Shown: positions 39,977 to 48,563, numbered from the stretch's first letter. The stretch: 62,673 nt of DNA from Paracoccaceae bacterium (GCA_029242355.1 JAQWUC010000025.1:1-62673), one strand, 5' to 3'. Translations and numbers: made by a program. The notes: generated from the letters alone by a model not told the origin.

Positions 39977-41065
39977 TTATAGCGTTAGTTGTTTTATAAG
40001 AGCTGCGGTACATTGTCTTGTACTCGAGCTTCCACCAAGATCTGGTGTTCTGTATTTTTTGTCTTTTAGTATTGCTTGTATACCTTTCAAAATAAAAGTG
40101 CTTGCTTGGGTTTCTCCAAGATGATCCAGCATCATAGCGCCAGCCCAGATTTGACCTATTGGATTAGCAATACCTTTACCAGTTATATCTGGAGCTGAGC
40201 CATGCACAGGTTCAAAAAGAGATGGAAATTTTCTTTCCGGATTAATATTACCTGAGGGTGCTATTCCAATGGTACCTGTAGTCGCAGGACCGAGGTCGGA
40301 TAAAATATCACCAAAAAGATTTGAACCAACAACTACATTAAATTTGTCTGGGTTCAGTACAAAATGAGCACAAAGGATATCTATGTGATATTTATCCCAT
40401 TTGACGTCAGGATAATGTTTTGATACTTCTTCTACTCTTTCATCCCAGTAAGGCATTGTTATAGAGATGCCATTTGATTTTGTAGCTGAAGTTAAATGCT
40501 TTCGTTGACTTTTTTGTGCAAGCTTAAATGCAAAATTTAAAACGCGATCTACACCGATTCTTGACATTACTGTTTCTTGAACAACAAATTCTCTTTCTGA
40601 ACCAGCAAACATTTTTCCACCAATAGAGGAGTATTCGCCTTCAGTATTTTCCCTCACTATATAGTAATCAATGTCCCCGGGTTTTCTACCATGCAACGGC
40701 CCAGGTATCCCAGGCATTAATTTTACGGGCCGGAGGTTTATATATTGATCAAATTCTCGTCGAAACCTTATTAAGGAGCCCCAAAGTGAAATATGATCTG
40801 GAACTTTTTGCGGCCAGCCAACTGCACCGAAAAAAATAGCATCATGGTTTCCAATTTGCTCTTTCCAATCATGTGGTAACATTTCACCATGCTTTAAGTA
40901 GTAGTCGCATGAACCAAAATCAAAGTTATCAAAGTGCATATTGATGTCAAATCGATCGCAGACGATATTAAAAACCTTAAGTGCTTCTGACATAACTTCT
41001 GGACCGATCCCGTCTCCAGGAATTACTGCTATGTTAAATCGATTTTTTTTCATTTTTGCTTTCAT
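39977..41065 (-). CDS. Tartrate dehydrogenase/D-malate dehydrogenase family protein (TtuC/DmlA-like)
   Basis: A 362-residue member of the isocitrate/isopropylmalate dehydrogenase superfamily. It opens NIAVIPGDGIGPEVM, has YIVRENTEGEYSSIGG, the GSNLFGDILSDLGPA metal/substrate segment and FEPVHGSAPDI at the C-terminus. The FDFGSCDYYLKHGEMLP segment fits the tartrate/D-malate branch rather than LeuB. It would oxidatively decarboxylate D-malate or act on tartrate with NAD. It is divergent from pcsA. Confidence 0.88.
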   Translation of the reverse strand: MKAKMKKNRFNIAVIPGDGIGPEVMSEALKVFNIVCDRFDINMHFDNFDFGSCDYYLKHGEMLPHDWKEQIGNHDAIFFGAVGWPQKVPDHISLWGSLIRFRREFDQYINLRPVKLMPGIPGPLHGRKPGDIDYYIVRENTEGEYSSIGGKMFAGSEREFVVQETVMSRIGVDRVLNFAFKLAQKSQRKHLTSATKSNGISITMPYWDERVEEVSKHYPDVKWDKYHIDILCAHFVLNPDKFNVVVGSNLFGDILSDLGPATTGTIGIAPSGNINPERKFPSLFEPVHGSAPDITGKGIANPIGQIWAGAMMLDHLGETQASTFILKGIQAILKDKKYRTPDLGGSSSTRQCTAALIKQLTL

Positions 41066-41097
41066 AAATTCTTTGTGCTAATTTTATAGTTTAAATA

Positions 41098-41115
41098 TTA
41101 GGCAAACACGCCTAA
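41098..41115. promoter_or_regulatory. Inverted repeat TTAGGC-N6-GCCTAA in a divergent promoter region
   Basis: TTAGGC (41098-41103) and GCCTAA (41110-41115) form an exact 18-bp inverted repeat 33 bp upstream of the tartrate/D-malate dehydrogenase start. Its GC-containing arms stand out in AT-rich intergenic DNA, which makes an operator plausible. No regulator is encoded next to it. Confidence 0.35.
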
Positions 41116-41221
41116 ATTTTTTAAATACGTTTGAACTATGTCTATCATAAATGGATTATTATTTTTGATTATTTTTCAAATAAAGGAAGTTGGTTTTTAA
41201 GGTAAAAGTAAATTGAGAATT

Positions 41222-41911
41222 ATGTCAAATAGAGTAAAGGCTTTTTTGGTTCATTACTTTACTGCCATTGGAGCTATTTTAGCAATGCTTGCGATGCTTG
41301 CAGCGGTTGATGAGCGCTGGGATTTAATGTTCCTATGGTTAGTGGCAGCGTTTTTTGTGGATGGATTAGATGGACCTTTAGCGAGAAAATTTGATGTAAA
41401 AAAATTTGCACCAGAGTATGATGGGGTTTTACTTGATTTAATTATTGATTATTTAACTTATGTTTTTATTCCAGCTTATGCTTTATTTGTAAGTGGTCTT
41501 TTAAATGGTTGGTCAGGTTGGGTTTGCATTATATTAATAGCTTTTACGTCAGTTTTGTATTTTGCTGATACTAGAATGAAAACAAAAGATAATAGCTTTG
41601 CTGGTTTTCCCGGTTGCTGGAATATGGCGGTGCTAGTTTTATTTAGCGTACGACCAAGTTGGCAAATTATTTTGATAATTGTAGTGCTTTTGTCTGTAAG
41701 TATGTTCACGAATCTAAAGTTTATTCACCCAGTCAGAACAAAACGCTGGCGGTTTATTAGTTTACCTGTAGCGACTATTTGGACTTTTCTGGGGGCATAT
41801 GCGGCTTGGTATAATTTTAATATGATTATTGAATTAAAAATTATTTTTATTTTGGCAACGGCTTATTTGTTGCTTGCAGGAATTGTTCAACAGTCTTTCC
41901 CCAAAAACTGA
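41222..41911 (+). CDS. pcsA: Phosphatidylcholine synthase (Pcs)
   Basis: A 229-residue integral membrane CDP-alcohol phosphatidyltransferase with about eight membrane segments. The family motif is seen as DGPLAR-x11-D-G-x3-D-x3-D (near residues 49-74). Pcs condenses choline directly with CDP-diacylglycerol to phosphatidylcholine, a route common in Rhizobiales and Rhodobacterales. I start at the ATG at 41222 rather than an in-frame TTG three codons earlier. Confidence 0.9.
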   Translation: MSNRVKAFLVHYFTAIGAILAMLAMLAAVDERWDLMFLWLVAAFFVDGLDGPLARKFDVKKFAPEYDGVLLDLIIDYLTYVFIPAYALFVSGLLNGWSGWVCIILIAFTSVLYFADTRMKTKDNSFAGFPGCWNMAVLVLFSVRPSWQIILIIVVLLSVSMFTNLKFIHPVRTKRWRFISLPVATIWTFLGAYAAWYNFNMIIELKIIFILATAYLLLAGIVQQSFPKN

Positions 41912-41933
41912 TTTTAAGAAGAACCCTTTATAC

Positions 41934-41962
41934 TTGACTTAATTACTCAGGATAGTTATATA
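41934..41962 (+). promoter_or_regulatory. Sigma-70-type promoter for the 59-aa/143-aa gene pair
   Basis: TTGACT (41934-41939) and TATATA (41957-41962) are separated by exactly 17 bases, close to the consensus. A transcript from about 41969 would have a leader of some 67 bases before the first of two overlapping small genes. It also lies directly after the pcsA stop, so the pair has its own promoter. Confidence 0.5.
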
Positions 41963-42035
41963 TGCTGCTTAGCAAAGTGAAAAGTAAGTTATTCTTATTA
42001 GCCAATTAATTTTCTGTTTACATGCGGTTAATCAG

Positions 42036-42215
42036 ATGACGAAAAATTCGAAGTATGAAAATCACAAACTTAATTTAGATTCTGACTACCAGGAGTCAGT
42101 AATTGGGCTTTATGAAATGCTCGCGCAGGCTCAACCAGATATAACTAATAATCATTCTTCTATTGTTGATTTGATTTCTGAAAAGATACAATCATCTCGA
42201 AGGTCTAATGAATAA
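42036..42215 (+). CDS. Hypothetical protein, 59 aa (first gene of an overlapping pair)
   Basis: A 59-codon frame, MTKNSKYENHKLNLDSDYQE then SVIGLYEMLAQAQPDITNN and a charged tail with SEKIQSSRRSNE. It is hydrophilic, probably helical, with no signal or membrane segment. Its end overlaps the start of the next gene by 8 bp, and a good promoter lies about 75 bp upstream, which together support a real gene. I do not recognise the family. Confidence 0.5.
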   Translation: MTKNSKYENHKLNLDSDYQESVIGLYEMLAQAQPDITNNHSSIVDLISEKIQSSRRSNE

Positions 42216-42639
42216 GCATACAAAAATTTACAGTGAAAACCCTCTTGTGAAAGAAGACATTATTCTATCTGAGCTTTATCTATTAAGCGAATCAGAGAGA
42301 TTAACAATGAATTATATAAGGATGTGGTTCTCTAAAGAGCAATTAGTACATAAAATTATACGGGATTTGAATATAAAATATAGTTATTTTCGAGGTTACA
42401 AATTAACAAAATCTATTAATGAATTTTGCTTATTTCTTTTTAAGTACGAACAATCAACATTATCGATTAATATAGTCAATGATGAAAAAATTAGTGATGA
42501 TGAGTTCAAAATCATTCAAATTATTTTGCCAAATTTTTCCTCTGATGAACATATTTTGGCTATTGCTCAAAGAATGGTTTCCAGATCTGACGCGGTTAAA
42601 TTACTTACATTGGCAAAAGATATTAATCTATCATTTTAA
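42208..42639 (+). CDS. Hypothetical protein, 143 aa
   Basis: A 143-residue soluble, mixed-charge protein (ILSELYLLSESERLTMNYI, MWFSKEQLVHKIIRDLNI, ending AVKLLTLAKDINLSF). No catalytic motif, signal peptide or membrane segment is visible. The start overlaps the stop of the 59-aa gene by 8 bp, so the two are translationally coupled. Helical content and the small partner recall two-part regulatory or structural systems, but nothing in the sequence fixes a role. Confidence 0.7.
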   Translation: MNKHTKIYSENPLVKEDIILSELYLLSESERLTMNYIRMWFSKEQLVHKIIRDLNIKYSYFRGYKLTKSINEFCLFLFKYEQSTLSINIVNDEKISDDEFKIIQIILPNFSSDEHILAIAQRMVSRSDAVKLLTLAKDINLSF

Positions 42640-42705
42640 CATGGACTGTTGAATCTTCGAGGCAAAACTGGAGAATTAATACGGTAAAGCGGTCTTCTTG
42701 TATTT

Positions 42706-43689
42706 TTATTGTTTCTTGGTTTTGTTGCCACAATAATTGAAAAGAGCATTACGCTTGATAGACATTATTTGGAAAATATCAATTAAAGGTATTACATATA
42801 AATTATAGAGGCCATGTGTTTCTAAGGGTTCATTTTCTGTTACTCCAAGAATTAATTTATCAGTATCCTCAGAGTGGTTAAGTGAACCAAAAATCCAATC
42901 CCAAATTGCAAGAGTTGCTCCAAAATTTTTATCGTAGTGCTTCTCTGCCACCGAATGATGTAGTTGATGTTGTGCCGGAGAGATAATTATATATTCAAGC
43001 CATCTCCAGTATCGAATGCCAATGTGAGAATGTCTCAGATTAGCTCCCGCTACATTAAATGAAAATACAAATACATTAACCCCGATAACAGTATAAAGGT
43101 CAACGTTATTTCCGAAGAAAAACACAAAGGACGAAATTGATATTCCTTGCGTAAATGATCCACGCAAAGTGAAGATGATGCCTTCTAGCGGATGAGTTCG
43201 ATAAATTGTTAACGGTGTTAAGGTGGTTGCGGAATGATGAACTTTATGAAGCGACCATAAAATAGGCCATTGATGCATCCAGCGGTGTATTATAAATTTC
43301 GAAAAATCATCTAGTACAAATATAAACGTGGTAAAGGTTGTCACTATAACGAATTTTTGTGTTTGTACAAACATTCCAAATTCAAGCCAGGATATTGAGT
43401 GTAAATAATGATAAATAATGGTTGCTATGGCAAGCTGAGTAATTAGTAACGGAGATACAAAAATCAAGAAAATTCTATTGATAAAAAATATTTTGAAATC
43501 ACTTTGTGAAGATTTTGAAAAAATGATCCTTTTGTTAAAGATATATATTAAGGCATTTTTAAAAGAAAGATTCTTTTTTTTTTGTAACCAAAAAAGTGCA
43601 ATAAATATCGATAAAAAAAGGTATCCCAGAAAGACGCGCTTTCTGGGATCACTGAAATGTTCTATAATAGTTGAAAAAAACTCTATCAT
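42706..43689 (-). CDS. Sterol desaturase/fatty acid hydroxylase family protein
   Basis: A 327-residue membrane protein with about four membrane helices and the eight-histidine di-iron pattern: HRWMH, then LHKVHHS, THPLEG and AQHQLHHSVAEKHYDKNFG. Family members hydroxylate or desaturate lipids such as sterols, fatty acids or hopanoid and ornithine lipids; the substrate here is open. It starts 25 bp after the stop of the DUF4856 gene on the same strand and may belong to the hemP-led operon. Confidence 0.85.
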   Translation of the reverse strand: MIEFFSTIIEHFSDPRKRVFLGYLFLSIFIALFWLQKKKNLSFKNALIYIFNKRIIFSKSSQSDFKIFFINRIFLIFVSPLLITQLAIATIIYHYLHSISWLEFGMFVQTQKFVIVTTFTTFIFVLDDFSKFIIHRWMHQWPILWSLHKVHHSATTLTPLTIYRTHPLEGIIFTLRGSFTQGISISSFVFFFGNNVDLYTVIGVNVFVFSFNVAGANLRHSHIGIRYWRWLEYIIISPAQHQLHHSVAEKHYDKNFGATLAIWDWIFGSLNHSEDTDKLILGVTENEPLETHGLYNLYVIPLIDIFQIMSIKRNALFNYCGNKTKKQ

Positions 43690-43714
43690 TTAATGATAAA
43701 GGTTTTTTCGATCA

Positions 43715-45202
43715 TTAGTCGTTTTCGGCACTATCTGAATCTCCGAGCTTATCTGCTAAAGTTGCCATTTGACCAGTTTGATCATTTGATCTAGCTTCAA
43801 CTTTAAACTTATCAATCATGAGCTTTTGAACTTTTAGCATATTCATTTGATATACGTCCATAGAAACTGATTCATCTTTAATGTAGTTCCCGTTAGAGTC
43901 GATACCTGACACTTGTGATGTATTAAGTAAAACAGGACCAAAGCCGATTTCTCTATTCATAAAAGAGGCTGCTTCACCTAGGTTTTTTCTTCCTGATTGC
44001 ATCGCCATAGAGAAACCTTTTAATTCACCCCAATGTTTTGCATAAGTTGAAAAAGTTTTAGAAGTATCACCGTTTGAATCTAGGAGCTCCTTGATTTTAT
44101 CAATATCTTTATAAACTGATCCGGCATATTTGAATACAGCTTCTGCTAAGACTTTCTCCCAATTACGCTCAATGACTGCAGCTAAGCTAACAAGCATTTC
44201 TCTTTGAGATTTGGTTAGCTTTTCTCCATTAGCATTGGTTATAATTTGCCGTCCATCAATGAACGCTTTTGTTACAGTATTAAAATAATTTGTTTTTCCA
44301 CCTTTGTCGAAACTTAAAGCATAATATGAATGAGCAAAATTGTATTCTGATTTCAAGTCAACGACACCGTCGCCATTAGCATCAGCTGCTTTTAAATTTT
44401 TCATTTTTGCAACTTCATAGTTTTCTTTTGCAGAAAGTTTAAGCGCATGGGCGGCAGCACCCCAATAACCGAAAGCTTCATCCCAAACATGTTCTTTCCC
44501 AGTGTAATGAGCCCCATCTTTATATGGTTTGTTATTGGGTTTGTTATCCGCACCAAGTTTTTCATCTAAGTAATTGTCGACGGCTTGGTTGTAAAATACT
44601 ACGCCCATAGCAAATTTTGAAATTAACTGTGTGTAATTATAACCAGTGGTTGCATCAAAGCCACCCTTTGCTGCAGCAGCTTTTTCTATCATAAATTCGA
44701 TCACTTCTGGGCCAGTCATTTGACCGGGCCAAGCATTTATAGTTCCTTTATAGGTTTTACCAGATAAGTTTTTACCTTTTGAAATGTCGTTTACAGTTTT
44801 TTGTTTTATAGGAAAACCATCCTTACTTGCTGGAGCGACGATTGATAAACTTAGATCAGAGCCCTTATAATATACCATCATATCGTCTAGGTTTTCTTTA
44901 GAAGACATTTTTTTCAAGCTATCGTGAAGGACGTGCCTTGCTATTTGTCCTGAATAAGAAACTGAATTTGTTTTGGAACCATTATAGCCTTTGACTGTAA
45001 TTGGAAAAGGTCCGTAGGTTGTGTTTGCTGCTTCCTCGGCAGTTTGGGTTGAGTACAAGTTTCCATTGTAGGAAAACTCGGCCAAACCGCTTGCTTTGGC
45101 CTTTGCAAAAGCTTCAGTGAATTTTTCTGAATAAGCTGCTTGACTTAGGCTTACAGAGACTAATGCTCCTATTGTAATAATTTTAAAAATTTTTTTTTTC
45201 AT
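43715..45202 (-). CDS. DUF4856 (imelysin-like) periplasmic protein
   Basis: A 495-residue secreted protein with a signal peptide (about 1-25, ending SQAAYSEKF). It shows the DUF4856/imelysin-like pattern: KEHVWDEAFGYWGAA near the middle, HSYYAL, and KHWGELKGFSMAMQ toward the C-terminus. Imelysin-like proteins are often iron-regulated and implicated in iron uptake, but their chemistry is not settled. The start is the ATG at 45202 with GGAG eight bases upstream. A small EF-hand-like DANGDGVVD and DSNGDTSK also occur. Upstream in the operon is hemP. Confidence 0.8.
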   Translation of the reverse strand: MKKKIFKIITIGALVSVSLSQAAYSEKFTEAFAKAKASGLAEFSYNGNLYSTQTAEEAANTTYGPFPITVKGYNGSKTNSVSYSGQIARHVLHDSLKKMSSKENLDDMMVYYKGSDLSLSIVAPASKDGFPIKQKTVNDISKGKNLSGKTYKGTINAWPGQMTGPEVIEFMIEKAAAAKGGFDATTGYNYTQLISKFAMGVVFYNQAVDNYLDEKLGADNKPNNKPYKDGAHYTGKEHVWDEAFGYWGAAAHALKLSAKENYEVAKMKNLKAADANGDGVVDLKSEYNFAHSYYALSFDKGGKTNYFNTVTKAFIDGRQIITNANGEKLTKSQREMLVSLAAVIERNWEKVLAEAVFKYAGSVYKDIDKIKELLDSNGDTSKTFSTYAKHWGELKGFSMAMQSGRKNLGEAASFMNREIGFGPVLLNTSQVSGIDSNGNYIKDESVSMDVYQMNMLKVQKLMIDKFKVEARSNDQTGQMATLADKLGDSDSAEND

Positions 45203-45244
45203 GTTGTACTCCAAGTTAATGTAAATTGTTGTAAAAAGTTTGAG

Positions 45245-45694
45245 CTATTTTCGGTTCTGGGGAATTTTTTTTAGGTCCGCGTCTATTAAAAATGCCACTA
45301 CCTTTGCCTTCTTCGCCAGGTTCTCAATTTGATTAGAATTTATTAGAAGGGAGCCTAAAATTTTTACTTCATTTTCTTGGTTTTCAAAAGAAAGCCGAAG
45401 AATGTTAGCGAATACATTTTCATCGGCACCAACTCAAATGCAATTTAGGTGATGCCTTATTATTGGCCTTAAATAATTATTTGCAAAAATTGATATTAGT
45501 TCTGAGATAAGATACTTGCTAAATCGATTTGAAAATAATTCTTTGATACTGCTTGGTACTTCAGAAAAATCATATGCTTCATAGAGATTATTAGCATGCC
45601 TAAGGATTTGAATGCTTTTCCTCTCAAATTCCGACATAAAATCTAAAGAATTAACGGCTACTTCCCCGGCCCTCTTACTTATTTGATTTTTCAT
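45245..45694 (-). pseudogene. 149-aa unrecognised gene interrupted by one in-frame TGA
   Basis: The frame starts with ATG at 45694, overlapping the hemP stop (ATGA), and stops at TGA (45434-45436) after 86 residues. Read on in the same frame, 62 more sense codons follow to a TAG at 45245-45247, 42 bp before the DUF4856 start. The junction reads RHHLNCI-TGA-VGADENVF. The continuation has coding character (ILRLSFENQENEVKILGSLL, KKAKVVAFLIDADL). So this is one gene of about 149 residues with a single nonsense codon or sequencing error, or with a recoded codon. TGA differs from a Cys codon by one base, and a Cys here would give a C-I-C motif. I do not recognise the family. Confidence 0.65.
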
Positions 45695-45864
45695 TTTGTT
45701 AAAATTAACTTATTTTGTTTTGTTATTTTTAATAAGTAAGTTTCTTGATCTAACATAATTTTAGCAAATAGCTTTGATCCTAATAGCTCGCGAGCATCGT
45801 GGATATTAATCGTGTCTTCTTTAGTTGCTTCTACTTTATTATTTACAGCAGTTTGAAAGTTCAT
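45691..45864 (-). CDS. hemP: HemP-like hemin uptake protein
   Basis: A 57-residue protein whose C-terminal 40 residues match the small HemP family (INIHDARELLGS, YLLKITKQNKLILTK). HemP genes typically lead heme/iron uptake operons and are iron-regulated; the protein is thought to act in heme uptake control. The start is placed at 45864, which has GGA nearby and fits the family; a longer frame starting at 45933 would run through the palindrome in its own promoter. The next ORF overlaps its stop. Confidence 0.8.
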   Translation of the reverse strand: MNFQTAVNNKVEATKEDTINIHDARELLGSKLFAKIMLDQETYLLKITKQNKLILTK

Positions 45865-45916
45865 TTTAGTTCCAATTCTAATACTTATTGGCTTTCCAAA
45901 ACGGATGGCTTTTATG

Positions 45917-45933
45917 TTGAGTAAATTACTCAA
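45917..45933. promoter_or_regulatory. Perfect 17-bp palindrome, TGA-N9-TCA, iron-responsive-operator-like
   Basis: TTGAGTAA-A-TTACTCAA is an exact palindrome 53 bp upstream of hemP. It contains TGA, nine bases, TCA, which is the spacing of the iron-responsive operator (IRO) bound by RirA in Rhizobiales and Rhodobacterales. Position and gene context fit iron repression of the hemP operon. Assignment to RirA rather than another iron regulator is inference. Confidence 0.55.
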
Positions 45934-46010
45934 GAATCTGTTTAAGCATAATTAATAACACTGTCAATCCTTATTAAATCTGTCGGGATTAAGTTTTGAT
46001 TAAAGCATGA

Positions 46011-47207
46011 TTATGTATTGAGATCTATTCTTTCAGCTTTTCGTTGATTTGGTAAAATGACTGCTGATATAATAATTAAGATACCTATAGCGCTCATCAT
46101 AAAAAATAGTTCTGATATTAAGAATCCAGATTGGAGTAATAGACTTGCAATTGGGAGAACTAAGGCTCCTACGGAAAGGTTCAATAAAAATTTTAAACTA
46201 AGAACTTTAGCGCGCCATAAATCTGGTACATACCTTGAAATTATTGTATCTGTGATTGGTATTTGGCCGAACACAAAACACATAGCCATTATCATTATGA
46301 AGAATAAACTAATATTATTATGTATAGATGCGAGGTAGATGAAAACGCATTGTCCAACACCCATATAAAACAAGATATATTTTGGTGAAAATCTGTCAAT
46401 TAACCAGCCTACCGCTATTTGAGAAAAAGATGCTACTCCATAGACGAGTGAAGCAAAAAGACCTGTGACAAAAACAGAAGTTGATACATTGCCCATTGAG
46501 ATCTCTAAATACCGTGGAATAAAAAACGTCATAGATCCAAAAATAAATCCGCCGCTCACTGTTGTAATAACCAATGCTCCAAGAGCTAACGGCCAGTTTG
46601 GCGCCAATTTTCTGGTACCATAAGCGGCGCTATCTGGTTGAGTTGCTTCAGGCAGAGGTTTAAGAGCTCTAAGAAATAATAGGCCGTAAATCAAACAAAT
46701 AATACCAGGATAGATAAAGCATATTTTCCAATTTCCAAATGTGAGTAGTGCGCCTGTCACAAGCGGTGCGGCTGCAACTCCCATATTCCCAAAAACACCG
46801 TTAATCCCCAGCCTGAAACCTATTTTTTTATTACTTTTTAAGAGCATCGTGATTCCAACTGGATGATAGATTGACGCAAAAATACCAAGAAAACCAATTG
46901 AAATTGCAAGTTGATTTACTGTCGACGATAGGCCTGCGCAAATAGCGGTACAACCTAGTCCAAAATGATAAATAACCATTAAGAGTGATCGGGAAAATTT
47001 ATCAGCCAAGAATGCTGCTACGGGTGCCATACCTCCAAAGAGTATAAAGCCGAACGTTCCAAATATTATAAATTGATCATAATTTACGTCAAAATATTTT
47101 GAAGCGTCAAAAGCTGCTTTAGCAAAAATCAACATCATGAAGTGATCTAACGCATGGCTAATGTTTAAAAAAATATCGTTAACTACGAGGTTATTTTTTT
47201 GTATCAT
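46011..47207 (-). CDS. MFS transporter (fosmidomycin-resistance-like group)
   Basis: A 398-residue major facilitator with twelve predicted membrane segments. The MFS loop 2-3 signature appears as FLADKFSRSLLMVIYH, and the FASIYHPVGITMLL segment resembles the Fsr/FsrA-like exporter group. Substrate unknown. It lies 25 bp after the AbrB-type gene on the same strand and may be co-transcribed with the AtuA-Tct operon, suggesting import or export of a related organic acid. Confidence 0.8.
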   Translation of the reverse strand: MIQKNNLVVNDIFLNISHALDHFMMLIFAKAAFDASKYFDVNYDQFIIFGTFGFILFGGMAPVAAFLADKFSRSLLMVIYHFGLGCTAICAGLSSTVNQLAISIGFLGIFASIYHPVGITMLLKSNKKIGFRLGINGVFGNMGVAAAPLVTGALLTFGNWKICFIYPGIICLIYGLLFLRALKPLPEATQPDSAAYGTRKLAPNWPLALGALVITTVSGGFIFGSMTFFIPRYLEISMGNVSTSVFVTGLFASLVYGVASFSQIAVGWLIDRFSPKYILFYMGVGQCVFIYLASIHNNISLFFIMIMAMCFVFGQIPITDTIISRYVPDLWRAKVLSLKFLLNLSVGALVLPIASLLLQSGFLISELFFMMSAIGILIIISAVILPNQRKAERIDLNT

Positions 47208-47232
47208 TATAAGTATTTCTCAACTAATTAAA

Positions 47233-48240
47233 TCATTTTTGTTTAATCATAATTGAAAGTAACAAAAGTAAAATAAATAATCTGGCTAAATGATGAAAGG
47301 CCACAAAAGCTGGGTCAGTTCCTACAAGTTGGCCCATGACTATCATTGTTTCCAATCCGCCAGGGGCTATGGCAATCAATACTTCAATAAAGTTAAATTT
47401 TGTTAAATTCGATATTATTAAAGCTGAAATAATTGAAATGATTAAACAAAGTGCTGTGAATAGACTTCCGGTAAAGATACATGATTTGAGGGTTTTAAGA
47501 CTAATTCCAGTAAAGCGCGATCCAATTAACGAACCAAGTATAATGAAAGCTGACACTGCGAGATATTCAGGAACTATACCCGGAGTAAAATCAAAACCGT
47601 GACCAATCGTTGAACAAAACATACCGCCTAACAGGAACGCTGCGGGAGTTTTATAATAGAATAATATTAAACCTATGAGAGCTGAAAGAGCGATAATAAT
47701 TATCAGATGAGGATAGGACAATATAAGATTTGACGAGGGGATCAGACGCATTTCATAGTCTGTGAATAGACTGATTGTTCCTGGTACAGCTAAGGTAAGT
47801 GTTAATACGCGTATTGACTGAATAACAGATATAACAACAGTATTTTCTGAATGACTTTCACTTAAGCTCAACACATAGCTAAGATGTCCTGGTGTAGATG
47901 CAAGTATGGCGTCGTTCTTTCTCATTTTAAAAACTTCCTGAAAAATATATTTCCCAAGAAAAACTAAAGTTACAATACTTAAAAACATACCTGTTAAACT
48001 GATTGGCCATTTTAGTAAATTGTCAAGAACTTGTGAGTCAATTCCTTCTGCGGTTGATATCCCAATAATAACAAAACTTAAATTTCGAACAGGTAAAGTA
48101 ATGTGGCAATTAATTCTAAACAAAAGCGCAAAGATTGTGACAAAGGTTGCTGGACCGGTTAAAAATGGTGCCGGTGCGCTAACAATCCACGCGATACAAG
48201 CACCGAAAATACCTATGAGTAAAGTAACACTAGTGCTCAT
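47233..48240 (-). CDS. AbrB-type membrane protein (PF05145, transporter)
   Basis: A 335-residue membrane protein with two repeats of the AbrB-duplication module (APAPFLTGPATFVTI in the first, TPAAFLLGGMFCSTIG in the second, plus LASTPGHLSYVLSLSES and IAPGGLETMIVMGQLVG). The family is found next to Tct-type carboxylate transporters and is believed to transport a small solute; older databases label it ammonia monooxygenase, which is misleading. It starts 14 bp after the DUF4387 gene. Confidence 0.82.
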   Translation of the reverse strand: MSTSVTLLIGIFGACIAWIVSAPAPFLTGPATFVTIFALLFRINCHITLPVRNLSFVIIGISTAEGIDSQVLDNLLKWPISLTGMFLSIVTLVFLGKYIFQEVFKMRKNDAILASTPGHLSYVLSLSESHSENTVVISVIQSIRVLTLTLAVPGTISLFTDYEMRLIPSSNLILSYPHLIIIIALSALIGLILFYYKTPAAFLLGGMFCSTIGHGFDFTPGIVPEYLAVSAFIILGSLIGSRFTGISLKTLKSCIFTGSLFTALCLIISIISALIISNLTKFNFIEVLIAIAPGGLETMIVMGQLVGTDPAFVAFHHLARLFILLLLLSIMIKQK

Positions 48241-48254
48241 TTAACTGTAAATCC

Positions 48255-48563
48255 CTAATATGCACTAATGTCAATTTCATAGATTAATTCTGCCCAAGTT
48301 GCACCGTGCATATCACGGTCGTCAGGGGAGCCTTGTACGCAAGGTCTAGGAAGACTAAATTTGATTACATGAAGGGTTTGTATTTCATATCTTTGTATTT
48401 GCTCTTTGTTTATACAAAAAATGTCGCTAATCATTTTATTTGTTAAGTTCTTACATAGCACTTTGAATGCGTTTTGCTTGCCACAAAAAATGTCAATAGT
48501 AAGCCAAAATGGCCCAGCATTTTTACTTCTAACACTTTCAACTATATCATAAACTTTGGTCAA
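48255..48563 (-). CDS. DUF4387 family protein (AtuA partner)
   Basis: A 102-residue protein that matches the short DUF4387 family (VYDIVESVRSKNAGPFWLTIDI at the N-terminus and FSLPRPCVQGSPDDRDMHGATWAEL). These proteins are encoded next to, or fused with, AtuA-type proteins, and probably form one functional unit. The start overlaps the atuA-like stop by 17 bp. Its reaction is unknown. Confidence 0.8.
   Translation of the reverse strand: MTKVYDIVESVRSKNAGPFWLTIDIFCGKQNAFKVLCKNLTNKMISDIFCINKEQIQRYEIQTLHVIKFSLPRPCVQGSPDDRDMHGATWAELIYEIDISAY

Noticed and set aside
45434-45436. Selenocysteine codon as a firm call
   Set aside because: No standard SECIS loop follows and no sel genes are in the window, so nonsense mutation or error is more likely. 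Kept only as a question.
45865-45933. N-terminal extension of HemP from 45933
   Set aside because: The extension does not look like HemP and runs through the 17-bp palindrome; the ATG at 45864 fits the family length.
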